Below are positions 1 through 9,638 of a stretch of 64,000 nucleotides of DNA, piece after piece. The position numbers and the translations under genes are program-made. Source of the stretch: Calycina herbarum. Lineage: Eukaryota; Ascomycota; Leotiomycetes; Helotiales; Pezizellaceae. The notes beneath the pieces were generated by a model, which was not told the DNA's origin, made no database searches, and saw nothing but the letters and a program-made list of their open reading frames with translations. The DNA lies in the NCBI GenBank assembly GCA_001414485.1, contig LLEY01000008.1:372001-436000 (forward strand), in the 5' to 3' direction. Within the stretch, counting starts at the first letter, position 1. Each line of letters starts with the position of its first letter.

Positions 1-624
1 CCATATTCAATCTCCCGTCCCTCAACAAACATCACAACTTCCGAGGCCCCTCAGACACCAAAGACAACAACCATCAACGGTGGAACGACAACACTCACAG
101 AATTCAGCACCTTCACAGCTTTTAGGACCATACCAGCTTCTCGTCGTCCAAGTCCAGCTCCAAGTTCAAGCCTAGCTCCAAGTTCAAGTCCAGTCTATGT
201 CCCCACAACCTCGGAAGAGCCTTTGGAGCCGATTACGAAAACTATTACTGGGGGCACGACGACTTTCACGGTGTTCAGTACTCATACTGTGTTTGGGGTT
301 TTGCCTGCTACGCCCGTTCATAATCCCGGGAAGAGTGTTCCTGCGGTTTCGACACCCTTGCCAAAGATGCCAGTACCAAGTCCTCCAGTGCCAACGACTC
401 CAGTGTTAGCAACACCAGCAACACCGGTATCAACTACTCCCGCGCCAACTTCGCCTGTGCAGACAATTCCAGAGCAGAGTACACCAGTACCATCCACCGC
501 CCAACCATCGCCAATGCCAATACCTTCGTCATACGTCACAGCTAACGCAGCACGAACTCAAGTTTGGGGAATACTCGGATTGGTATCCACATGGGCTCTC
601 GCTTTCTTTTGGGGAATGGTTTAG
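1..624 (+). CDS. 3' part of a GPI-anchored, Ser/Thr/Pro-rich cell-wall protein gene
   Basis: Reading frame 1 is open from the first base to a TAG at 622-624, so the window begins inside this gene; the start codon lies upstream. The visible 207 residues are Ser/Thr/Pro-rich and hold two copies of a motif reading roughly TTxxGGTTTxTxFST, each followed by a Pro/Ser/Thr linker with VP/TP runs. The C-terminus has a hydrophobic stretch (VWGILGLVSTWALAFFWGMV) after a small-residue segment (TANAARTQ), the layout of a GPI-attachment signal. This is the usual build of fungal wall mannoproteins or adhesin-like proteins. I see no catalytic domain, and the function is unknown. A shorter internal start is possible but not needed. 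The gene is not RIPed. Confidence 0.75.
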   Translation, partial: PYSISRPSTNITTSEAPQTPKTTTINGGTTTLTEFSTFTAFRTIPASRRPSPAPSSSLAPSSSPVYVPTTSEEPLEPITKTITGGTTTFTVFSTHTVFGVLPATPVHNPGKSVPAVSTPLPKMPVPSPPVPTTPVLATPATPVSTTPAPTSPVQTIPEQSTPVPSTAQPSPMPIPSSYVTANAARTQVWGILGLVSTWALAFFWGMV

Positions 625-1402
625 GTAACTTAACACCCCGGTGGAATCAACTGACCTCTTTTCCTTCCTTCTTCTTTCTTTAAAATTTGTATTTTTGGGG
701 GAGTTTATTGGGAGTATAGATGGGACACATCTACAAAAATGGAGGGTTGAAGATAGTAATTCATAATTTTCACCCTCTTATATAAATTCTTCATTTTGTG
801 ATGTTTGAAATGAACATTCCAAGAATTAGCATGTGAATTAAATTTGGTTTATTACTCTACCAAGCTAGAATGCTCAACTCTTGGGGGGATATTCCTTCAC
901 AGATAGAAGATTTCTCGGTCCGAGTTCTCTGCCATCCTTCAACGCAACAAAATTCATGAAAATACATTACATCAGAAGCTCTAGGATAATTGAATCAAGA
1001 ACAAATTGTTATGACTTACTTCCAAACCGAAATTTCAAGTAATCAAATTAATTACCCAAAGTCTGTAGAACAATATAATTCAGTTGAAAATGTTCGGTCT
1101 AAGAAAACTAAACAGACTCGCATTGAATCTCTCTCCAAACTCGACCTCCTAGAAATCCACGAGAAGGAAATTATCAGCACTTATTTATGATGACAAATTT
1201 CTTTTAAGATCTCCTTCTCATGAATAGAAATGAAGGGACGGGTATTCCAAAATGTGCCAAGCACAGCATCAAACAGAGGGCCCAAAAGCGCATTAACCAC
1301 AAAGTGGCTCACAACCTAAGACCTTAAAATATCATCAAGCAAGAAACAACACATCGCATCTAGGAATTCTTGGAATCGCAACAGATATACCAGGTGAAAA
1401 TA
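625..1402. other. Intergenic stretch, no supported gene
   Basis: AT-leaning spacer after the wall-protein stop. It begins with pyrimidine-rich probable 3' UTR (TTTTCCTTCCTTCTTC). A 66-codon frame at 990-1190 lacks an ATG at its open end and has no recognisable domain, so I do not call it. Confidence 0.5.
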
Positions 1403-1850
1403 ATGGCTTTTAATAGCTTCACCATTTCCTCCCTCCACCAACAAGATTTCCGGAGCGCATTATTCCAGGGCGCAGAATCACAGTCTTCCATAAATGGGAG
1501 TGCGAGTCCTGGAGGTGGATATGGATATCCGGGGGCAAATGGATATGGCTGAGAACAGACACAGGCCCCTAGAAGCACAAAACGATAAAATGATAGAAGA
1601 AACATTTAAAAAAACGGCGATGTTCAAAAAGATGGTATGGGATATGAACGACCGTTAACAAATCTACCGTAGATAAAACAGATGACCGAGTCCTTCGAGG
1701 ACGCGAGTATGCAATTGAGAAGGACTGTGAAAAGGATGGGTGCCATGTCCGAGAGAACAGGTATGAGATGAGAAGTTTGGCTGGCTTTTTTTGCTGCAGT
1801 TGGGCTCTTGTTCTTTTACGTTTGGGTGTCTGGAGGGATTCTAATCGAGA
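1403..1850 (+). pseudogene. Broken BET1-type SNARE gene
   Basis: Three adjacent frame segments line up in order with a fungal Bet1 SNARE, the small tail-anchored Qc-SNARE of ER-Golgi transport. Segment 1 (1403-1552) starts at an ATG and contains QQDFRSALFQGAE followed by a Gly/Tyr-rich tract, as in Bet1 N-termini. Segment 2 (1545-1634) contains LEAQND, the start of the SNARE motif. Segment 3 (1682 on) contains MTESFEDAS..LRRTVKRMGAMSERTG, then a tail anchor VWLAFFAAVGLLFFYVWVSG. Lesions: a stop at 1550-1552 with a frame change, stops near 1656-1680 where the SNARE coil centre should be, and TGA at 1769-1771 where Bet1 proteins usually have the Trp of a GVGW motif (a one-base TGG-to-TGA change). 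A 47-nt GT..AG interval at 1635-1681 could be an intron but would delete about 20 SNARE residues. The family is identified from memory of its motifs, not by a search. Confidence 0.6.
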
Positions 1851-2754
1851 AGGTGCATGGAAAGATTGGTATTTGGATTAAGAAATTTGTGATATTAAGC
1901 GTCTGGGATAGGATTGGGATGGGCTTGTAGTGCAGTAGATCTCCTTGCATCTCTGTTGAATCTGGATTGTTTCTGCAACGGAGTTATCTTGTTGTGAAGT
2001 AGTGACGGATGGGCCAATTGATACTTCCATAACAGCCACTATTGAAAAGGCTCTTTCTACAACCGAATCACGGAATCCAAACGAGCCATGCAGTCTGCAA
2101 GCATAATTGCAAGGCGAAATACAGCGCTTCTCTCCCCAAGTAAGTACCAACACTCACTAGGATGTTGGATTCTATGGATGAAACCCTCGCAGTGGTCCGA
2201 CCTATGAAAGCCAGAAAATAACATCGTGTGAATCCACTCCCCCTTCTTGTCATGCTGAGTAGACGATTGAAGACAAACAAGCGGGAACGCTAGACAAGAG
2301 TTGGAAGTTGGAGGATGGATTGTACCCACTGCCAAGTTCGAGATCATGACTTGAGTCACTTGACTCGGTCGCTGATCGCACTCTCGTCACTTCCTGAAAA
2401 CCAACTAGAAAGAGACATGAGCAAGGGATCGACCAACGAGAAGAATGTGTAGGAGTTCCTACTTCAAAACGCGGCATAGAAGGAAGGAGAAGGAGAAGGA
2501 AAAAACATCTGGCACTTGCCAATACTGCAGTCGAAATTATATATATATATATAATTCAAAGGGAAAGTAAATCAGCCACTGCTGACAAGTATCTACACAC
2601 AAACAAAACCCCCTCTATCTAACTGACCCATCGCTATGAACCCTTATCCGTAATCCAAACCCAACGCCCAACGATGCAATTTTTTCCAAAGCAAACATGC
2701 CCGTAAACATTAGCATTTACATATATAGATAACCAAACAACCGTTACGTCGTTA
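1851..2754. other. Intergenic stretch with a short (TA)n tract
   Basis: I see no supported gene here. The overlapping minus-strand frames between 1878 and 2522 lack domains, codon bias or splice logic. A TATATATATATATATA microsatellite lies at about 2537-2553. 2560-2754 is probably the 3' UTR of the minus-strand SUR7-family gene. Confidence 0.5.
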
Positions 2755-3833
2755 TTAAACCACCTCCCCAGAATTCTTCTTCCGCCGGAATATCGACGTA
2801 GCATTGAACTTCTTGCCCACACCCACGGGTCTCTTCTTCTCATCTGTTGTAGCATCTCTATAAGCTTTCTTGCTCCCCTTTCGACGACCGGTTCGGACAT
2901 CTCGTCGACTTGCGCAACAACAGCTGAGACCGGCGTGGATTACGAAACCGAAGATACTGAACGCTGCGCCTACCCACATAAAGGCAAACATCTGTGTCCC
3001 AACTTCTGCACCGATATTAAGTCCGTCCTGACTAGTGATGACATTTCGGAAAATAAGAAACATCGCCGTAGCAATGATAGTCGCAGCTGTAGTTAAAAGC
3101 GCCGCGATAAAAGTCCAGATCGCGAATGGTAAACTCCACCATCTCGAGTATAAAGTGATAGGAGCAGTAAAGATACTAATGAAGTTCATAACCACACCAG
3201 TGAGGAAGAATCCGAACATGGCGTGGGAAGCGATTCGAATCAGAGAAAGGATTTGGTTGATTTCTGCTGGGAGAGTGATTGTGGCTCCGGAGAGCAATTC
3301 GTTTAGGAGAATCTCGACTGGGTTGAACCAGTACATCCTCTTATGTGGTGAGCAGTAGGTAATCCCTTCATCGTTATATCCTTCGCAGAAATTCCATAGT
3401 CCTACTTGGTAGAAGTCGTGGAGACCTAGCGAACGGGCGAGGGAGTTGACGAGTAAGAGGTCATCGGGCGTGGATACGGGTATGATGTCTGAGAGATTGA
3501 GTTTGAAGAAGAATGTATTTCGGAGGACTGCTCGTTTGTTAAGGTTACCGATTTCGGTCTGGAGGAACTCTTGTCAGCAGTGAAGTGTGGTGGAGTGAAG
3601 ATTGACCTTACGAGAATGATAAAAATGACGGAGATGAAGAAGAAGAGACACGATAGTAGGATCCATGTTTTCCTAGTATGGGTTGCTCTTTTGAGGTCTA
3701 CGCCTGGTGTGTAGGTTGGTGTTAAGGTGCGATCGGATTGATCTTCTGGTTCGATGACTCCATCTGATGCCGTTCTCTCGACTTTCTGTTCTCGTCTTCG
3801 AGCACCAAGGGCTTTGAATGTTGGAAGTCCCAT
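2755..3833 (-). CDS. SUR7/PalI-family four-TM plasma-membrane protein, two exons
   Basis: CDS is complement(join(2755..3567,3612..3833)), 344 residues. The start ATG is at 3833-3831 (MGLPTFKALGARRR). A 44-nt phase-0 intron (3568-3611) has donor GTAAGG, branch-like GCTGAC and an AG acceptor; splicing restores one frame across both exons. TM1 is at about residues 57-74, TM2 184-209, TM3 219-246 and TM4 264-288. The first extracellular loop carries GLW (130-132) with Cys135 and Cys146, the claudin-like W..C..C signature of SUR7/PalI proteins, followed by WFNPVEILL. A basic cytoplasmic tail follows a CCCAS motif, which could be palmitoylated (inference). Known relatives act in eisosome/cortical membrane organisation or in pH sensing, so the exact paralogue is uncertain. 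An in-frame upstream ATG at 3956 is less likely because it adds an unconserved Ser/Pro-rich leader. Confidence 0.85.
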
Positions 3834-5121
3834 GGCTTGGGGATTGGATTGACTAGAGTGAGCGAATGGGTGGGAAAAGAGAGGATTAATCGGAAGTGAA
3901 GATGGCAACAGCACAGCTGTTGCGCCAAATGGTAGTGGAGTTTTGGGTATCAACAAGATTCCCGGTGGTCAGTGTCAAGAATTACCTTAGCGCGGGACGA
4001 CATCATCAGGCCTGTGATGGACAGGGATCATTGGTGAGAAAATGCTCACCTCAGTTGCGTGGCACACGGCCTGGAAAAGGCCTAGAAACCCTGGAAAGCT
4101 GGACCGGCAGTCTGGCATCGGATTTTTTCCCCGACCACCACGACTTGAATCTTTCCCGCTTTTCAGCCAAACGTCTTGTTTTTCTTCTACTTCGAGATGT
4201 GAAATAGAAACATGGGAATTCAAGCAGATGAAAAGCAAGTCGTCATCATAGAGATCGCTTGGTCTGATAAGCGTTTGAGGGCGCTGAAGTGATAGCCTTG
4301 ATTCGCTGTAAACAAAGTCGTACTCCGTAAACTGCCCTAAATGCACCTATCCGCGTTGCACATCCTAGGGCAGATCCGCCCGTTCCGAAAAATATGATTC
4401 AAGATCGAGTCCTCGACTCCTCGTATCCAGCAAAAGACAATATTGATTGCTAGCCCAAGCGAGACGCTTGCAGCAGCTTTGTTGCGCTGTCTCTCACAAT
4501 CTCACGACTCAGCCTCTTTAGATGACGACTCACTGAGTACGGAATCATTAGACAAGCATTGGCAGTCTACTCGTTGACATTATCAACGAGAATTCTCACC
4601 TTGAGAACCAAAAATCATAGATTGAAGCTTCAATTGCTTCAAGTCTTTGGCATGAAAAATCACTTGATAAATAAATGCAATTGACTTCTCAAAAGTACCG
4701 AAGAAAAGTGCCATCTAATGCTTTGAAAGAAAGTCCAAACATCAGAACAAGCTCCACCCCGTGGAAAGGCCCCAGTGAGACCTATTTCCCGCGATCCCCG
4801 GCCTCTCCTCCATGGGTCTTTGCCGCTACCGTGCCGATATCCCATTCGACGTCATCCAGAGACATAAAATTTCCTAAAACAACAATTATTCTCAACACCA
4901 CACGCTAGCTTCTCTACCACGAATCTGCTCCGCTCTGGGAGAGATAGAATCTCTCAAGCGAGTCGCCTTGGCTTATTCCTACGGACTTTTCTCCTTGGCG
5001 ACATCTATTATCCTTCTGATTCTTCCTCCATTCGAAAAAACCCGAAAGCTACCTACCAAAACCCGGTCATTAGACGAAGACGCCCACGAAGGGTGGTGTT
5101 TATCCTTAGGATATCGCAATC
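3834..5121. promoter_or_regulatory. Divergent promoter region between SUR7-family and PLC-like genes
   Basis: The flanking genes are transcribed away from each other, so both upstream regions lie in these 1.29 kb. Frames inside it (3896-4251, 4660-4908, 4968-5186) show no domain and overlap on both strands; I treat them as chance. No clear TATA box or known factor site was identified. Confidence 0.5.
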
Positions 5122-6510
5122 ATGCTCTACTCACGAATTCTCCCTGGTGGACTATTTGCACTCGTAGCAAAGGCCCAGGTCACTGAAGTTCCAGAAGTGA
5201 GCGATAGTCGAACTCTTCTCTCTGGATCAGGAACGTTATCAGAAGCCGCAACTCCCACCGGAACCTATTTATCACTTTCCACGACACTCACCGTCACCTC
5301 TTCAGCAATCACTACATCTGCCATTATTTCGGAAATAATCAGTGGCGTGTCAACAATTACAACGACGTTGGGGAGCACAACGATACTGGGAATCGGTAAT
5401 ATGGGTAGCAACTCGACAACAACAGCCACCACAACATCCGAATCGCGAACCTTCCTCTCTGGCTCCCCTCGAACGAGTACCAGTATAAATGGCACAGCAG
5501 GCACAAATGCAACTTCCTCAGTCGCAACCCAACCCACAAACATCACCCCATGCAACAACTATCCCGAATTCTGCTCTCGAAGATACGGAAACATAACCGA
5601 AGTCTCAGCCCACAACTCGCCCTTTATAAAAACAGGAAATGCAGCAGCAAACCAACAATTAGGTGTCACAAACCAATTGAACGACGGAATTCGTCTCCTC
5701 CAAGGTCAAATGCACTTCGGCAACGACAGCACCCCTCATTTCTGCCACACATCCTGTGAGATCCTTGACGCTGGACCCATCACAACCTACCTCACCGAAG
5801 TCCGCGATTGGGTAGCATCTCATCCTTACGATGTAATCACCATTCTCCTCGGGAATGGAAACTACAGCGCTGTCGAAAAATACGTGCCCTACATCCAGTC
5901 ATCCGGTCTGGACAAATACGCATACATCCCTCCAAAGATCCCAATGGGTAGACAGGACTGGCCCACCCTCGCAAGCATGATCCTCACCGGAAAAAGAGTA
6001 ATCTTCTTCATGGACTACGAAGCAAACCAAGGATCCGTCCCTTGGATATTAGATGAATTCACACAAATGTGGGAAACGCCCTTCGACCCCGTAAACCGCA
6101 CCTTCCCCTGCGACATCCAACGACCACCAGGCTTGAAAATCGAAGATGCAAAGAATCGTCTCTACCTCGTAAATCACAATTTGAACTACGAAATCTCTAT
6201 CTTGGGAAATAGTCTGCTTGTTCCTTCCATTCCACTGCTAAATGTCACGAATAACGTCACGGGTTATGGGAGTCTGGGAATGAGTGCGACCCAGTGTAAA
6301 GAGCAGTGGGGGTTCCCGCCTAAGTTCTTGAATGTGGATTATTATAATGTGGGCAAGGGGAGTGTTTTTGAGGTTGCCGCTCAGTGGAATAATGTTACTT
6401 ATGATCGGGCTTGTTGTGGGTTGGTGGGGAAGAGTGGTGCAGGGAGACTGGGGGGTACGAGTATGTTTGCTGTGTTGGCGGCGATGGGCACGGCTTTCTT
6501 GATGGCTTGA
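5122..6510 (+). CDS. Secreted PLC-like phosphodiesterase with GPI-type C-terminus
   Basis: Single-exon gene, 462 residues, ATG at 5122. Residues 1-19 form a signal peptide ending AKAQ. Residues 20-140 are a Ser/Thr-rich, N-glycosylation-rich linker with a repeated motif SDSRTLLSGS (27-36) / SESRTFLSGS (107-116). The catalytic-type domain starts at CNNYPEFC (144-151) and runs through SAHNSPF (His164), NDGIRLLQGQ (Asp188), HFCHTSC (His209) and HPYDVITILLGN, the order seen in fungal PLC-like phosphodiesterases of the PI-PLC X-domain TIM-barrel fold. His164 and His209 sit where the catalytic histidines are expected. The last 20 or so residues are hydrophobic (SMFAVLAAMGTAFLMA), consistent with a GPI signal. 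Substrate is unknown; in fungi this group is often annotated only as a TIM-barrel PLC-like protein. No RIP damage is seen. Confidence 0.85.
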   Translation: MLYSRILPGGLFALVAKAQVTEVPEVSDSRTLLSGSGTLSEAATPTGTYLSLSTTLTVTSSAITTSAIISEIISGVSTITTTLGSTTILGIGNMGSNSTTTATTTSESRTFLSGSPRTSTSINGTAGTNATSSVATQPTNITPCNNYPEFCSRRYGNITEVSAHNSPFIKTGNAAANQQLGVTNQLNDGIRLLQGQMHFGNDSTPHFCHTSCEILDAGPITTYLTEVRDWVASHPYDVITILLGNGNYSAVEKYVPYIQSSGLDKYAYIPPKIPMGRQDWPTLASMILTGKRVIFFMDYEANQGSVPWILDEFTQMWETPFDPVNRTFPCDIQRPPGLKIEDAKNRLYLVNHNLNYEISILGNSLLVPSIPLLNVTNNVTGYGSLGMSATQCKEQWGFPPKFLNVDYYNVGKGSVFEVAAQWNNVTYDRACCGLVGKSGAGRLGGTSMFAVLAAMGTAFLMA

Positions 6511-7879
6511 TGATGGCGGGGGAGTGAGAGAGTTGGGAGAGGGAGACTGTAGATGGAAATGTATAAAGTTTGAAGGATGGGGGTTTTTGTATAAGTTTTG
6601 AGCGATCTTGGTTTTGCATGGCAAGGCGTTTTTTTAAAGGGGGCAAGCATATTTAGCATGGTATTATAATGAAATTAGAAGTAGATTGAACTTTATTTTG
6701 TTGTTTCAGATGAGTTGTGAGGGCTTTCTCATTCTTTTGTCTCAGCTCAGGGTGTGAGAAGTTTGATGCCTTGCGACGATGTTCTTCCTCCTTCGTCTGA
6801 TGTTGAGTTGTGAGTGAGCACTTTAATCTCTCTTATACCCTCTTGAGAATCACGATGTACAACAAGTTTTTGGGGTTTACGTGGGATGTTGGAGAATTGG
6901 ATTTCATCCGATGTTAAGGTGCTGAGGCTAGGGGGGGGTATATGCGGTTAGCGAGGTATAGCAATTCCCAACCATGAGCACCTAGAATTAGACTACTTGA
7001 AATCTCTCAAGGACTTAAAGACTCTTTTCAACGAAAAAGTGGTAGGAGAGAGAGGGATCGGCGTAACTTCATTCGTTTATTCCAATTGTCTCAAATTTCT
7101 GGAATAATTAAATTCAATAAATGTGCTTCCGCGCGTAGCATATGCTCGTCGTAACTTCATCCGATCATTTTGATTCTCCTAACTTTTTTGCATAATCTTT
7201 TTAAGTGAATGTGTTTCCGAGTCTAGTCTAGCTCATAATAATCGGAACTTCAGTTGGTTATTTTAGTTCTCTTATCTCTTTTGAATAATTGAATTGGATA
7301 AACGAGCTGAAAGATATTAAGCGTAGATTGGTGGAAACCATTCATCTGGGTATTAACGCTCAACTACTCTAATTCTCAGATTAAATGAGAACAAGTACGA
7401 CATGTAACGAAAACCCAAAGAGAACTGTATTACCTGATAGAGTACATAGTCACTTGGACAGAAAAAGCGGCACAGTTCAATGTTTTAGAAACAATTGAGC
7501 TTGATTGTTAATATTCTAAATTGTTCAAAGTATCTAGGGTAATTACTGTGAATTATCCTAGATAGTTGGAACAACTAGCTAGGTAGGCAGGTACGAACAC
7601 TGCAAGACTGGCTACAGAAGACGTCCTTCCAAGGATCTCTTATCGTCGTCGTGAGAGAACACTATCTTGAATATAATCTCCATTATCCTGAGACTGCAAT
7701 TAAAATGGTAAAAATCAATCACGACACGTGACCTTTTTAGGAATTGTAGATTACTTCGTTTCTGGTGGCTTACTTGGATGGAGATAGCTTACCTACTGAA
7801 AAGAGTTGGAGGAAAATGGGGCGTTGTTATCAATTAGCTGGCGATTTCGGAGGGTGTTCTTAGTAAGGTGATCTCAGGC
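6511..7879. other. Intergenic transition into RIPed repeat block
   Basis: 3' flank of the phosphodiesterase gene; minus-strand frames at 6238-6659 are shadows of it. The sequence grows AT-richer but still contains normal CpA and TpG. From about 7880 the composition changes to the RIP pattern. No gene is supported. Confidence 0.5.
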
Positions 7880-8141
7880 GAATAGCGTCTTTAACATTCT
7901 CTAGTAACTTCTATTCTAGGATTATCTTAACTTTTTCTAGGTCTATCTCTATTTATCTAGAGGAGATTTTATAACTAAGGAAAGTTATATAAGTTACTTT
8001 AAACTCGTACTTTAAAAGCTTAAAACGAGAATCTACTATAGCGAGTCTTTATAAGACTTCTCTAACGTGTCTCTTATAGTCCTCTTTAAATTCTAAAAAT
8101 ATAAGAATATTATCTAGGTAATAAATAATAGTTACCCCTAG
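7880..8141 (-). pseudogene. Left-end remnant of Gypsy element A: reverse-transcriptase piece
   Basis: Matches base for base, allowing RIP changes, the reverse-transcriptase stretch of Gypsy B at about 26350-26600. It includes the relic of the catalytic YLDD box (complement of about 8091-8130). Homology starts around CGTCTTTAACATTCTC at 7889 and is cut on the left by normal genomic DNA, so element A has lost its integrase, chromodomain and 3' LTR here. Confidence 0.65.
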
Positions 8142-8337
8142 TATAACAGACGTGCTTCAGGTAATAGACTTAGAATAAATAATACTCTATTCTTAGAATA
8201 AAAGATAAGAAGAGTAGAAGAGCTCGAGAGAACTAGGAACTAAATACAAGTTATCTACGCTAGTGCGTACGCTAGTACTAGCGCGTATCTAAGCGAATAT
8301 ATAATATCTAGTAGCTCTTATAACTATAACTATTATA
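8142..8337 (-). repeat. Solo LTR, family 4 (first copy)
   Basis: A 196-bp unit whose reverse complement matches 30030-30223 along its whole length, including the shared ctagtactagcgc core. Ends read TATAACAG...CTATTATA, i.e. RIPed TGTAAC..GTTACA termini. Flanking bases (cctag / ctatc) do not form a clear target-site duplication. No internal region is present. Confidence 0.65.
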
Positions 8338-8532
8338 CTATCTCTCTCTTTTAAAAGAGCTTATCTCGAGTATTAAAAATTCCGTTAACTAACTATGAAA
8401 AATACTCTTTTACTAAGTATTAGAATAGTCTAGATTATCCGAATCTACTTCGTCGCTATTGTAATTATTATTATTTATAGTTATAATAGCTACTCTTTCT
8501 AGGTCTATTAATCTACCTAGTCTTACTATCTA

Positions 8533-8714
8533 CTTTCGTACTAGTATTCCTAGTTTTAGCGAATATAAACGTAATTTATAATCGTTAACCTAGTATTTTA
8601 AAGAGCTATATTATATATATCTGCTTTCGTACTAGTATTCCTAGTTTTAGCGAATATAGACGTAATTTATAATCGTTAACCTAGTATTTTAAAGAGCTAT
8701 ATTATATATATTTG
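8533..8714. repeat. 91-bp tandem duplication, two copies
   Basis: Unit starting CTTTCGTACTAGTATTCC occurs at 8533 and again at 8624, nearly identical (aacg versus gacg, and ctg versus ttg at the unit end). A third start (CTTTTAGC) at 8715 diverges. Confidence 0.85.
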
Positions 8715-9133
8715 CTTTTAGCTCTATATTAATCTCTACGTTTAGAAGAAATAGAACGTGCTCGTAGTAGTAGTAAAGTATAAAGGTTTATATCTAAAGA
8801 GTACTTAGTCTACCGACCTTCGTATAAACACGTGACCTTACGTGACCTAATATAACAACCTCGGTAATTATCTTATAGTAATTACCTTACTTATAATTAT
8901 CTTACTCGGTAATTATCTCACCGATCTATAACGAGAGCTTAAGATTTACTACCTCGGTAATTACCTTAGTAACGAAAGCTATAATAAGAGCTATAATAAT
9001 ATCTTAGTTTCTTATAGCTTATACTTATTAAGGAACCTCGAGGTAAGGGATATAAGACCTCTTCTCTTCTATATAGAATAGACTTCTCTTCTTAGTTAAT
9101 TCTTCTTATAATAAAGATAATCTTATCTATTAA

Positions 9134-9165
9134 CCTCTTTATATTCAGCTTATAATATAAAGAGG
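9134..9165. repeat. 12-bp inverted repeat, 8-nt loop
   Basis: CCTCTTTATATT (9134-9145), loop CAGCTTAT, AATATAAAGAGG (9154-9165): perfect arms. It lies 16 bp left of a solo LTR. Confidence 0.7.
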
Positions 9166-9181
9166 ATATTTTAATAGTATT

Positions 9182-9364
9182 TATAGTAGTCCTAGTCACA
9201 TACGACTGGATCACGTGCCGAGGTTCTACCGAAGTCTCGCTTAGTATATATAAATAGAGACAGAGCGTACTAACTCTTCTCTTCTCTCTTTAGTTTAGTT
9301 TTCTTCGAATATAAGTACTATTCTATAAGTATCTCTTTTAGTATATTTATAGAGAGCTATTATA
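9182..9364 (+). repeat. Solo LTR, family 1, inverted relative to 9456-9638
   Basis: 183 bp, the reverse complement of the LTRs of the Gypsy element at 9456-15134 and exactly the same length. Ends TATAGTAG..GCTATTATA are RIPed TGTAAC..GTTACA. Flanks gtatt/gtacg share three of five bases, so any target duplication is degraded. With 9456-9638 it forms a large inverted repeat with a 91-bp spacer. Confidence 0.8.
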
Positions 9365-9455
9365 GTACGTATATTCTCTAGGTTTTTAAACAACTTTATA
9401 AATTCTTTATATTATATAGATATCTCTAGTTTAGCTTTCTTACTAACTTATAAAG

Positions 9456-9638
9456 TATAACAGCTCTCTATAAATATACTAAAAGAGATACTTATAGAAT
9501 AGTACTTATATTCGAAGAAAACTAAACTAAAGAGAGAAGAGGAGAGTTAGTACGCTCTGTCTCTATTTATGTATACTAAGCGAGACTTCGGTAGAACCTC
9601 GGCACGTGATCTAGTCGTATGTGACTGGGACTGTTATA
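9456..9638 (-). repeat. 3' LTR of Gypsy 1
   Basis: 183 bp, ends TATAACAG...CTGTTATA (RIPed TGTAAC...GTTACA). Contains CACGTG at about 9603-9608. Confidence 0.92.

Larger units (their letters stand above)
8338..9181. other. Unidentified RIPed segment
   Basis: RIP-type composition with no LTR pair or transposase motif that I can recognise. It holds a 91-bp direct tandem repeat (8533-8714), a cluster of GGTAATTACC-like palindromic decamers (about 8860-8975) and a perfect 12-bp inverted repeat (9134-9165). It does not align with the Gypsy A/B internal sequence that should lie here, so it is probably a separate, older insertion. Confidence 0.45.

Noticed and set aside
1360..1605. Minus-strand frame starting MFLLSFYRFVLLGACVCSQ, resembling a small secreted protein
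   Set aside because: It is antisense to the BET1-type relic, whose family motifs explain the region better; the Cys/Pro pattern follows from the Gly/Tyr-rich codons on the other strand.
1635..1681. Possible 47-nt intron in the BET1-type relic
   Set aside because: Splice signals are acceptable, but removal would delete about 20 residues from the SNARE coil and would not cure the stop at 1769-1771.
2250..2522. Minus-strand frame with a hydrophobic start (MASARCFFLLLLLPSMP)
   Set aside because: The hydrophobic run is the reverse of a purine-rich GGAAGGAGAAGG tract, and several frames overlap without domains.
8533..8714. Tandem and palindromic repeats considered as a CRISPR array
   Set aside because: Two contiguous 91-bp copies without spacers in a eukaryotic, RIPed context.
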